Assembly: GCA_034509735.1 (NCBI GenBank)
Contig: JACGWO010000003.1
Span: 1,240,001 to 1,304,000, forward strand
Reading direction: 5' to 3'
Length of the DNA stretch: 64,000 bases
Origin: Sesamum alatum
Taxonomy: Eukaryota > Streptophyta > Magnoliopsida > Lamiales > Pedaliaceae
The notes beneath the pieces are model-generated. The model was not told the origin of the DNA. It saw only the letters and a list, made by a program, of their open reading frames with translations, and made no database searches. The position numbers were made by a program, and so were the translations under genes. Positions 46,519-57,183 of the stretch are shown here, in pieces. How positions within the stretch are numbered: position 1 is the stretch's first letter; each line of letters begins with the position of its first letter.

Positions 46519-47188
46519 TATGGTCTGTCTAGGGTAGTCCTAAATTATTAAAATAATAATATACCCATTGTCATTCCAATGGGCCTTGTAATGCTCTTGT
46601 TTCACGCCTTGATGCTCCACCTGGGGGTCTCCGACTCCATATGCTTGTTAAAATTAAAATCTCACCAATCCTATCTACTCTCATTACAAATAAAAAGTAA
46701 TACATTGAAATAATAACAAGCCTTAACATCATGAGGCTGAAATACGGGAGATGATAGTCCCAAAACAAGAGGCACGCAGGCCCCACCCAACAGAAATTAA
46801 ATGATCATACATTCATCCATACACAAGGTCTAGGACACTTGTGATCATCCCATGTTGATATTATCAACGCACAAAACACAATTATTCCAAATAATCATGC
46901 ATTAAACCAATGGATATTCCAAATATCCAAGTGATGTCCAACATCACAAAAAAGCATAAATATATAAATAATATTGCAAAATTCAAATTTCAAATTTAAT
47001 CGACATTACAAACAATGCATCCAATACATGTATTAATCCCAAATTAATTAAGCAAATTTGATCTAAGGAATAATCTAATTATTCCAAAATCAAATGTGCA
47101 AAATTAATACATTTTTAGAATATTGTGCAGAAAAAGCAGAAAATCAAATTTCTCGAAAAATATCAAAAAAACGACACAAAACGGCCCT
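46519..47188 (-). other. Leader of the family-1 element, middle part
   Basis: Non-coding leader, AT-rich towards its right end. It shows patchy similarity to the family-2 leader. No protein-coding signal is seen. Confidence 0.5.
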
Positions 47189-47400
47189 GTCGTTGTGCCT
47201 GCCGGCCAGCCGCGCGCACAGGCAGCAAGCCTGCGCGCCCTGCGCACGCACGCCCCGTGCCGCGCTAGCCTCGGCCGGCAGCGGCTGCCTGCGCACAGCG
47301 CGGGCGCGGCCGCCCCTGCCAGCAGCGTGAGCCCGCGCGCGCCCGGCAGCGCGCCTGCCAGCCAGTGACCGGCCGGCAGGGGCGGCAGCCAACCCCTGTC
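47189..47400 (-). repeat. Short CG-rich block in the family-1 leader
   Basis: About 210 bp of high C+G sequence in the same relative place as the family-2 blocks. One clear hairpin, CAGGC / GCCTG, is at 47219-47233 inside CGCGC flanks. It is shorter and less regular than in family 2. Confidence 0.75.
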
Positions 47401-47645
47401 GCTGCTGTCCATTTTTCCATATTCTTCAACATCGTTTTTCAGCACAAAACAGTAACAATACTTTGAAAATGAGCATGCAATTTTAGATCCAATCTAAGAA
47501 AATAAGCATCCCAAAAGTCCATCAAATTCAAACAATTGAATTATCATATTATTCATATACTTATATAATCTAACATGCCATTAAGGCAATAAAAGCAAGT
47601 AGATCATGCCAAGCACATAGATCTATGCCCCTTACACCGAACCGG

Positions 47646-47657
47646 ACTCTGATACCA
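47646..47657 (-). promoter_or_regulatory. Primer binding site, initiator-Met tRNA
   Basis: The minus strand reads TGGTATCAGAGT, next to the 5' LTR end; its last base differs from TGGTATCAGAGC. Confidence 0.9.
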
Positions 47658-47659
47658 CT

Positions 47660-49876
47660 TGAAGGACAAGCGGATCCGCCCGGGAGCGCGAGCGGAAGCG
47701 AAAAAGCGAGAAATGGTGCGTAAATTTAAATCATACTTAAATAAACGTATCCCAAGGGGTGTACCCTTGGGTGCTCAACCGGGCGTTCGATGTAGGATGT
47801 ATTAATGTTAAAAGCATACATGTAATATATAGGGCATAGATAAATTGTAAATCAACCAAAGCGTAATAAAACCGTTACCTTTGATGATCTACGTCTACGT
47901 GGCTACTTGCGTTGTTTCTTCTCCGGAATGCTCACGAAATCCAAATGTATGGATTCTCCAAAGGTGATCCACACCACACCGGAAGAAATGCACGTTCTCC
48001 TTGCTAGAGGAAACGGGTTTATGAAGGAATCGGTTTAAGAGAAGAACACTATGAATTAGTGTTCTCTTAAACCTAATTTGTTCTTCATTTTGATTCAAAA
48101 TCAAGTGAAGGATACAAGCAGAAAGAGAGGGAGATGGCCGAGAGTTAGAGAGAGAGGAGAGGGCCGAAAATTCTTTTTCTTTTTCCTTGAAAAAGATGAA
48201 TAATGATTCTCATTCACAAGGTGTTGTATATACTCCTATATATATAATTAATGTGATTATTGGAATGTGTCTAGGTTCATCCAAGGATGTCTAGATACAT
48301 TCCAACCAATCACCATTAATTCCTCAATCAAGCCTACGAACTTTTATGGTATGATCAAATCATACAAAAAGGGAAGGGCTTGATTGGAGTTGATTTGTCT
48401 CTTTCCAAAAGAGAAAAGTCACCATACCACCTTGAATGAAACATGGCTGATTTTAGCTTCCTTCAAGGGAGCATTTCGGCCATGCTTAATATGGGAAGAA
48501 GTCCAACTTCTTCTTATTCCAAAATAGGAATTATTTCTCCTCTCGGGTCAAAATTTAAAGGACTGGGTTTTATCGTAATCTAATTACGATGAACCCAACA
48601 TTAAATCCAATTTATTGTCCACTTAAATTATTCCCATTGATCTCTTAATCCAATTAAAAGATCCAATGTATCAACTTTTCATATTTAATCGAAAATCTAA
48701 TTTACCGATCAAACAAGGGCCCGATACAATATTGGCCCGTCCATCCAATGGACTATCCCTTAAGTAATCCAATTACTTATTTATCCTTCGAGATTGACTC
48801 CAAGTCAATCTCTCAACCTCCTCGGTGATTTGTGTGTGACCCTTTAGGTTCACCCTCGGCTAGACTTGGGCCCGTGTCCCACAAGGACCAGTCACCATGG
48901 GTGGCCGTCTAGCAATGGTCCATGGCACTAGAGACGAGGTGAATTGACGTGGACATTTAGGCGGCAATTCTGTACGGGTACGGTCCTTCCGTCTACCACC
49001 TCCCGGCCTTAGTCTAGGGTATGAAATTGGGCGTCGGTTCCTATCCTTGACTAGGCATCTATGCTTAATACTCGAGACTACGTATGCTTCATTGCGTCAA
49101 CACAGGAAATGATTCCTTGTTCGACCAACCACTGTGGCCACGGCTTTAAACAGCATGAACGTGTCTCCGAGTGCATAGGAGATACCTCTATCACATACTG
49201 ACAGGGGACGGATCCTCTTCTCGGAATCAACCGTCCTCGCTACACATTCCGACTGCACTTGACAAGGCTTATAATGATCATCTTACAGAATGATCACCTC
49301 TCGCCAGATCCAAGATTACAGTCGTCCTGTGCACGCGACTGCCATGATCCCTCAAGTCTGAGGACTACTCCCGTACTATCGGAACCGGGGAAATTCAATC
49401 ATACCGACCAAGCCTCCAAGGCTTCCATATGATGATCCCTGCGAGTCAGTCCAGTCGGCTCGACCCCAGTCGACTAACCCATCAAGATCGTGTAGGCGTC
49501 CCACGTCTGTCGCTGATAAAACACGGCACTCATCCAATGAACACGACTCTTGATGCAAGTCTCAATAGGACTCTCGATGCCCTGTCTCGAGGTCCTTGAC
49601 TTGGAACGTTTTAGACCCAACTCTAAATCAGTTGGTTTCATAACCACCATCCAATGCGTGGCCCAACTGCACGAGTTGTTAACCGTGGTCTGTGAGCTTC
49701 ATCGCGATATAAGTAAAACACCATTTTAACAAATGTAAGATGAGCGCAACAAAGAAGGTACCATTGGTGACGAACACTCATCTTATTCATCACATAATAA
49801 TATTACATTTACATCAAATTGTCGAATAGGTTACAAATTGCCAAACCTATTGGCTTTCTGGTCACCTATTCTAATA
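47660..49876 (-). mobile_element. 5' LTR of the large family-1 element
   Basis: Plus-strand ends are TGAAGGACAAGCGG and ACCTATTCTAATA. The LTR start has mutated from TG to TA on the minus strand. The outer flank GTGAG (49877-49881) matches 27587-27591; 2,217 bp. Confidence 0.93.
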
Positions 49877-50456
49877 GTGAGAACTCAATTAGTTGAATCT
49901 TCCGAAATATCATCAATTGAAGAGCGTACAGACAATTCAATGGGTATTTCTTAATTTTGAAATCTCATCGGGGAAAAGCTTCATACAAGAAAGGGTTCGT
50001 GCAAAATCTTGATATCCCCTCAAATTCTTTGGTATTTATTTATAAACAAGAATAGATTAATTTGAATTAGTAGTTTATTAGAAGAAGACATTGAAAATTA
50101 GCAGAAGTAGAAGTAGAAGAAGTTTCCACAAAAATAAATGGGTAAATTTCATGAAAACCCCCTGTGTTTTTAGAATTCAGCTGAAAACCCCCTGTGTTAA
50201 AAATATATGCAAAAAATCCCCCGTGTTTGTGAAATAGTGCATACGTTCCCCTTCCATTAGTTGATTTTAACGGCGTTAAATTGTGGATTGACTTGCCCGT
50301 TATGCCCTTGTTTTAATAGTTGTTGATCCTTGCTAGTTTAAAATGAACGGTCTAGATTGTGAGTAATTTTAAATATATATTTTTGTATTTATTTATATAT
50401 ACACAATTATATATAAACCAAAAATATTATAACATATATATACATATATATATGAA

Positions 50457-50797
50457 CATGGTGGGCGACGGCGATCGTTGTCCCCCTGTTCGCGGCGACC
50501 TCGCCGTCGCCCGGTGAAGGTGGGGGCGACGTCGCCCTCACCTAGATCCAGGGCGGCGTTTAGGCGACGTCCGTCGCCCAGAGAAGATTGGGCGACCTTC
50601 GCCTCGCAGGCGCTGTCGCCTGCGATTATTTGGAGGGCGACAGCGCCACCCTCTTTCACTGTGGCGGTATAGAGCATGGAGAAGGGGAATAGATGCGGAA
50701 GCAGGCGGCGAGGGGCGGGGTTACAAGGGTGGTGGCGGCGGCGGACGGAGGCGAAGAGATGGCAGATGGCAGATGGCGGGAGGCGGAGTGGAGATGG
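50457..50797. other. GC-rich interior of the Mutator-like element
   Basis: Rich in GGCGAC / GTCGCC repeats that can pair with one another, followed by a GGCGG-rich stretch. One minus frame (50393-50677) covers part, with low-complexity Asp/Gly/Arg-rich text in the middle. It could be a captured gene fragment, as in Pack-MULEs, or simple repeat expansion. No protein family is recognised. Confidence 0.45.
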
Positions 50798-52791
50798 TGT
50801 TAGAATAGGTGACCATGTAAGCCAATTTTGGCAGGAATATGTAACCTATGTCTAGACAATTCTTTGGTATTTGATAAAATATGTATGAATAAAGAAGTGA
50901 AAATTCATATGGCAATACTTTGTTTACGTTCACTTATCTGCATTTACATTTCTGTTCACTACGCAAACAAAGCCCACGGACTGAGAAACAATTTCGGGGA
51001 CTGGGACTACGCTTGGAGGTAGGTCCATGAAATCAGTCTTACCGAATCAGTCCGGAAATCTCCAAGTCAAGGAATCCCGAAAATGGGTACCGGGATTCCC
51101 TTTGAGACTTGCACTAAGCATCTGCTGTCGTATTGCATCGACGGGTGACGAAGGTCGTCTAAGCAGTGTTAGTGGCTCAGCATGCTAGGAAGCAGCTGAC
51201 TGAGGTGACTCGCGGGAACCGTCTTAGGAGGACCTTGAGTATGGTCAGCAAGGTATGACGTGTATTCCCGGTTCCAACGGTACAGGCCAAGTCCTTTGAC
51301 TTGAGGAACTGCTGAGTTTACCTGTGCATCAGGTCTGTATCTTAGATATGGTGAGAGATTGCCAAAATACTCTTGAGTAGTCATAAGCCATGTCTAGTGC
51401 AGCTCGGGTGTACAAAGTGACAGTAGTTTCCAAGAAAGGATCTGTCTCCTGTCAAAAGGTGTTGACAGTTGAGTCTCATATATGCTCTGTGTCTTGTCCC
51501 TAAAATCTGTGGCCACAGTGACTGAACAGAAGGGAAAAGGTTTCCCTTGCGGCGTTTAGTGGGACAGACCGATACTTAGGTCCAAAATGGGTACCTGCAT
51601 CTTCCGTGCCCTAGACCCTAAGTGATGAGACGAAGACAGAAGGACAAGTGTACTGTTAGAACCTAAATGTTCATCCCCGAATATTTCACCTAGTCTCTAG
51701 TGCCATGGACCGTTGCTAGATGGCTACCCATGGTAACGGACGGGTTCTAGGAATCCGACCAAGTCTAGCTGAATGGTGAACCTAAAGAAGTCACACACTA
51801 TCCACACACACTCAGTATTTAATTTGGAATTAAATATTGGAGTAAAGGAATGATTAAATTAGATTTAATCGGGTCCTATATTTTCTTGGAGAAATTAATT
51901 CCTTCTATTTGATAAAAGGAATTAAATTAATAAATAGGATTTATTAAAAGGGTTGATTTAATGGGCTTAGAATAAATAATAATATTATATTTATAATATT
52001 ATATTTATTCTTTTAGCCTTTTTTGGAAATATTTAATAGGATTTAAATATTCAATTAAATTAAAATCAACGGTCGAGATGGAAAAGGAGATGGAAGGCTA
52101 GGATTCGTTTGACTAGGTCAAACACTAGTTTTGACTAGGACTTTGACTAGGTCAAAATCCTAGTCAAATTAGGTTACTTAGAGTTTGAGTTTAAAGAGGA
52201 TTAAACTCTTCCTCTATATAAAAACCCCTAGCTTCCAACATTTAAGGGAAGATGATTCTTGAAAAACACACACAACACACACTCTCCCTCTCCTACCTCT
52301 TGTCCACCCCTCTCTCTTTCTCTAGCAAGAAAATATTTTTTTTAGTTCTTTTTGTTCTTGGAACATCAAGAACTTAGACGAACCAATACCGTTAATTGAT
52401 AACGAGTTATTGATTCGTCCACTCCAAAAAATAATACTTGTTCGTTGCTAGCACGACGTGCAAGATACGTGGGTGGATCGTGTGTCACGATTTGGAGGAT
52501 CTCAAGAACGAGGTCTTGGTGCAAAACGGGGAACAACGCGAGTTGACGAAAAACGACAACGGGTAGGTTCTCGTTTAAAATTTCGTCCCTCTTTATTTTT
52601 AACTCTATGGCCTCCATGAGTTATTTAATTGTTTTATGATCATGAGATACACCGAACGCCCGGAACCTCAAGGGCACACCCCTTGAGCGTGTTCTTTAAA
52701 TTAAAAGCATGCCTTTTATTTTAATACGTTTATTTTTCCCGCGCTTCCGCATTCGCGCAATTCTCGGGACGATCCACCGGATTTTCTTTCA
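50798..52791 (+). mobile_element. 5' LTR, family 2
   Basis: Starts TGTTAGAATAGGTGACCATG, ends CCACCGGATTTTCTTTCA; 1,994 bp. Carries the paired W-box dyads and the TATA box listed separately. Confidence 0.95.
52108..52223 (+). promoter_or_regulatory. LTR promoter: paired W-box dyads and TATA
   Basis: TTTGACTAGGTCAAA lies at 52108-52122 and 52142-52156; CTATATAAAA lies at 52214-52223. Confidence 0.62.
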
Positions 52792-52792
52792 G

Positions 52793-52804
52793 TGGTATCA
52801 GAGC
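52793..52804 (+). promoter_or_regulatory. Primer binding site, initiator-Met tRNA
   Basis: TGGTATCAGAGC follows the LTR after a single G. Confidence 0.95.
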
Positions 52805-53010
52805 CCGGTTCGGTGTATAGGCCTAGGGTTTATGTGTGTTACAAGCATGAAACGTGAAAATTGGCATGTTTTTTATTAAATCTTGATTGTTCTTGATTTT
52901 AAGCATGTCGATTTTAATTTTTGATTCGTGTGAATTTATGAATGTTGGTGATTTTCTGTTTTTCTTGGGAAACGGGGGTGGAAAAATTGAACGGAAAACG
53001 AGAAACGACG

Positions 53011-53554
53011 CAGCCGGCCAGCCGGGAGGGCTGGCCGCGCGCAGGCAAGGGAGGCCTGCGCGCGCCAGCCCAGCCGGACCGCGCAGGGGGCAGCGCGCAG
53101 CCAGGAAGGCTGCGCGCGGGCGCGCGCGCACGCAGACAAGGGTGTCTGCGCGCGCGCGCCCGGCAGGCGCGCTCATGCGCGCGCGCGCGCGCGCAAGGCC
53201 GCGCGCCTGCGAGTCCGCGCGCGGACGGGCTCTGGGCGGCGCCGCCAGGCGCGCGCGCACGCAGACGAAGGAGTCTGCGCGCGCGCGCGCCCGGCAGTCG
53301 TGCCCCAGTGCGCGTCTGCGCGCGCACTGCGCACGGCACGGCCGGCAGCCAGCAGGCCAGCGCACGCGCAAGCAGGGGAGCCTGCGCGCGCGGCGGCCTG
53401 CCGGCATGCCGGGCCGCGCAGCGCGCTGCCAGCCAGGCGCGCGCGCACGCAGGCAAGGGGCCTGCGCGCGGGCGCCCGGCCAGGCAGTGCCTGCGCGCGT
53501 GCCGGCGAGCCGCCGCCGCAGCAGCTGCTGCTGCTAGGGTTTCAAAACCCTAGC
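53011..53554 (+). repeat. CG-rich hairpin array in the leader
   Basis: Five hairpins are visible: 53042-53058 (CAGGC/GCCTG), 53133-53148 and 53262-53277 (CAGAC/GTCTG), 53372-53385 (GCAGG/CCTGC) and 53450-53464 (CAGGC/GCCTG). Loops are purine-rich (AAGGG, GAAGGA, GGAG). Most stems are extended by alternating CG runs. A closing dyad GCTAGGGTTT / AAACCCTAGC is at 53533-53554. It matches the block at 41920-42560 in place and style. Confidence 0.85.
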
Positions 53555-54270
53555 AGTATTATTCTTTTATTTTTTTAATTATTTTCAGTTTTAATTTTGA
53601 ATTAATTCTGAAAAAATCGTTTTTGGTTCAACTATGCCTATTTTTTTCTAAAGACATTATTTTAGGAGTAAAATAAATTGGATTCGAAATCCCGGGGTTA
53701 TTTTACTTAAAATAATGAGGAAAGTTTTTTTTTCCTAAAACAAAGAAAATATTATTGCCAATATTTGCGTTTTATTTTTCACACGTTTTGCACATATTCA
53801 TTAAATATTTTGGATATTTATGATTGGAAATCATATGTTGTTGGTATTATGTAATTATGTGATTGGATCATGTGATTATGTGTGTTGGATGGAAATGGAT
53901 GATCGCGAGCCCTAAGACCGGATGTATGGTTTATTTTCTGTTGGGCCTGTGTGCCTCTTTTACTGCTTTCTCCTTCTCTCTTTCTAGTTGCCTTGGAATA
54001 ATAAGGCATTCTACCTCCCTCCTTATGTACTCCCCCCGGGTTTTCGCTGGGGTTTCTATTTTTAATATGTAATGAGAGTAGACTAGGAGTGAGGTTTCCT
54101 TTTTGTAATTGGTGGAGAAGAAGGAAGGACCACATGGAGAGCCCAGACGGGAGGCCCCTTGGGTGTTTCCATGAAGTGAAGAAAGAGAAAAAGAGACCAA
54201 GGCCCATCAGCATGATGATTGGGTTACTATTAATGTAATAGTATAGGGGACCAACCCTAGATTGACCATA
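53555..54270 (+). other. Leader of the family-2 element, middle part
   Basis: AT-rich then mixed non-coding leader, homologous to 41211-41919. No protein is supported. Confidence 0.55.
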
Positions 54271-54294
54271 GATCCACTGCGGGCTCAGTGGATC
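54271..54294 (+). repeat. Leader hairpin with 9-bp stem
   Basis: GATCCACTG and CAGTGGATC around the loop CGGGCT, the counterpart of 41187-41210. Confidence 0.75.
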
Positions 54295-54601
54295 GCATAG
54301 GATTCGGGCTCGTGATCATCCAACAGGGGCGTGCTAGGCTTTAATTTTGCATGTGGTTTATGATGATGGATGAATGGATTATTTATTTATCGTATAACTG
54401 CTATGAATGGTTTATTTACGCATTATGGATGTATGTGTAGATATTTATTTGAGATCTCGGTCATTACCTACTCTCACATTGGTTGGACCAATGTCAAAAT
54501 ATTAGACCCTAGACAAAAGTGGACATGAACTCTAGGAGTTTGTCCATGCCTTCCAATCCATGGCATAGTGAGGAAGCTGCTTTAGGTCAATAGCGTGGTC
54601 T

Positions 54602-54691
54602 CACGAGTCGTGGCACGTTATTGTACTTAAAGGAAGCTGCATTATGTCATGAACGAAAAGCGGGCTGCTGCTACCTGTCTCACGAGTCGTG
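54602..54691 (+). repeat. Pair of CACGA-G-TCGTG dyads in the leader
   Basis: CACGAGTCGTG at 54602-54612 and 54681-54691, 79 bp apart, as in the nested element. Confidence 0.75.
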
Positions 54692-54953
54692 GGGTACCAG
54701 TGGGTCCGTGGCTCGGTCGATTGGGTTGGGTCTAACGCCCAATTAACATGATTCGCTTGGAGTCCTCGGGATCATGTGAAAGGGTGAGGCAATAATCTTG
54801 GAATCTCGTGGAACGAGAATGGTATGGAATACCTCCCACAGGATCTTTTCCATGCGAATCGTAAAAGCGGGGTATGGGAAAAATCGTTGTGGATCCCAAG
54901 CCCACTTGGAAAGGATTTCCCGAAAAATCACGTTTGAGAGTACCGTGTTTTCG

Positions 54954-54970
54954 TATAAATAGTGGGAGGA
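54954..54970 (+). promoter_or_regulatory. TATAAATA and purine tract upstream of gag
   Basis: TATAAATA at 54954-54961 runs into AGTGGGAGGA; the gag ATG is at 55067. The tract resembles the polypurine tract AAGTGGGAGAT. Confidence 0.45.
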
Positions 54971-55066
54971 TTAAATGACTAAAGTCCATGCATTTAATTA
55001 TTTTATCAAACCACCGTCTTTATTTTCTGCTGATCGCGCGCTGTTTTCTAAAATGTAGATTTTAAA

Positions 55067-56185
55067 ATGTCTAAGAACCCACTTTCCACCATTCTTGAGA
55101 CAAACAAATTCAATGGAACAAACTACAACGACTGATTGCGAAATCTCAGGATAGTCCTAGATTACGAGAACCAAGGCTACGTCATGGACGAGCCTCTCCC
55201 TAGGACCTTACCCGAAGGATCCACGCCAGAAGAACGTGAGACGTTCGAGACTTGGCATAAGGATAACCGGAAGGTCCGTAGCATCATACTTGCTTCGATG
55301 ACCAATGAGATTCAGAAGCAGTATGAAAGGCTAGACGATGTCCCTTCCATTATGGCTCGCCTAAAGGATTGCTATGGCAGTCCCGGACCAGCATACTAGG
55401 TATGTCGCGACCAAGGCCGTTCTTTGGAACTAAAATGACAGAAGGATCCTCTGTACAAGAGCACGGAGTTAAAATGCTTACCCTGGTGGAAAAGCTCGAG
55501 GACCTAAAGGCAGGTCCTCGATAATGAAACGTACATAGATGTGATCCTTCAGTCACTCCCACCCTCCTTTGGCCAATTTATCGTCAACTACAACATGAAC
55601 GCACTTGAGAAAGGCATTCATGAGTTGATCAATATGTTGGTGCAATACGAGGCAACGACTAAGAAGTCCACGCCTTCGGTATTGTTTGGAGGTGCTTCAA
55701 CTTCTAATACGAAAGGCAAGGGTGCCGGACGTTGGAAAAGGAAGAAAGGGAAGGGAAAGGCCGTCAAAGCAGCTACGAACACTAAGAGTATTCCCATTGT
55801 CAAAGAGGGGAAAGGCAAAGGAAAGGGAAAGGTTGTCTCCAAAGCAACAGTCAAAGGCATATGACATATGTATCAACTGCCGTGAGAAAGGGCATTGGAA
55901 GAGAGAGTGCCCCAAACTCTTCTCGAACCAAGGTATATATGTGATTGAGTTAATATGGTCACTAGTTCTGCCTCTTGGGTATTAGATACCGGCTGTGGAG
56001 CTCACATTTGCAATGACTTGCAGGTGTTGAAAAGAAGCAGAAAACTGGGTAGCGGGGACATGATCCTGAAGCTTGGGAATGGCAAGGCCATCTCGGCAGA
56101 AGCAGTAGGATCCGCCACTCTAGTGATTAGTGATAATATTAGTATAGATTTAGAACAAGTTTATTTTTGTACCCAGTATGATTAA
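55067..56185 (+). pseudogene. Family-2 gag and protease, broken
   Basis: The ATG is at 55067, then a TGA at about 55134 where other copies have Trp. Gag continues in frames 55136-55399 and 55541-55864. The zinc knuckle CINCREKGHWKREC is in the frame at 55686-55985 and the protease WVLDTGCGAHICND in 55955-56185. At least four frame changes are needed to read through. Amino-acid text is very close to the gag at 38737-40413. Confidence 0.92.
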
Positions 56186-57183
56186 AAACATCATTTCCAT
56201 TCCATTGTTGGACAATAGTGCGTTATGAGTTTAGAATCAATAAAAATTGCTTTTATTTTTATGAGGTGTGGAATTGCTCATCTACTTGGTACATTACATA
56301 ACGGACTCTATATCTTGCAACAAACGAATTTCGTCCTCAATGCACAACACAAAACGAAAATTAGATAATAACGGGAACGCACGTCTGTGGCACGCTAGGC
56401 TAGGTCACATATCCCAAGATAGGATGAAAAGGTTGGTAGACTCAAAGAACCTAGAGGTTGGGGACTTGAACGATCTACCAACTTGTGAGTCCTGTCTAAG
56501 AGGGAAAATGACCAAGAGGCCCTTTGTAGGACAAAGCAGGCTTGCCACAGGTCTGTTGGACTTGGTCCACACAGACGTATGTGGACCACTAAGGACGCAG
56601 GCCCGAGGTGGGTTCTCCTACTTCATAACCTTCACCGATGATCATTCACGGTATGGTTATGTTTACCTGATGAGGTACAAGTCTGAAGCTCTTGAGAGGT
56701 TTAAAGAATTCAGACTTGAAGTGGAGAACCAAACCAACTGCAAAATTAAAATCCTTCGGTCGGACCGAGGCGGTGAATACCTTAGTACGAAGTTCCTAGA
56801 CTATCTAAAAAGAACATGGTATAAATATCAGAATGGAGACCTCCAGGAACACCGCAGTTAAATGGTGTCTCTGAAAGGAGGAATCGAACCCTGTTGGACA
56901 TGGTTCGGTCCATGATGAGTTTTTACCAAATTGCCCTTATCGTTTTGGGGCTATGCACTAGAAACGGCGGCCAAATTATTGAATTTGGCGCCTACTAGCA
57001 CATTGACCCAAATGCCATATGAGATATGACACGGCAAGCCTGCATCCTACAACTACTTGAAAGTGTGGGGTAGCCCCGCATACGTCAAGAGGTTAGTGGG
57101 AGATAAGTTAGAATCTAGGTCTAGCTTATGCAGGTTCGTTAGATACCCTAAAGAAACTGTGGGTTATTACTTTTAATGACCCC
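56186..57183 (+). pseudogene. Family-2 integrase, broken
   Basis: The frame at 56268-56861 holds WHARLGHISQDR, CESCLRGK, HTDVCGPLRTQARGG and LRSDRGGEYLS, that is, the zinc part and the first two catalytic acids. It then breaks near 56815. The remaining integrase, with the glutamate region, is spread over shifted frames to about 57180, where the VWGSPAYVKRL segment is followed by a stop. Confidence 0.9.

Larger units (their letters stand above)
27592..49876 (-). mobile_element. Family-1 copia element carrying two nested insertions
   Basis: The target duplication GTGAG is at 27587-27591 and 49877-49881. The 3' LTR is at left (27592-29812), the 5' LTR at right (47660-49876), with the primer site at 47646-47657 and the polypurine tract at 29813-29823. 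Its pol is interrupted by a family-2 solo LTR (30860-32844) and by a complete family-2 element (34345-44773). Without these and their duplications the element is about 9.86 kb. The Gag frame contains stops and the protease segment is deleted, so it is defective. Confidence 0.93.

Noticed and set aside
50393..50677. A 94-codon frame across the GC-rich core of the Mutator-like element
   Set aside because: Half of it is AT-rich transposon sequence and the rest is low-complexity repeat. Kept only as a possible captured fragment, not as a gene.
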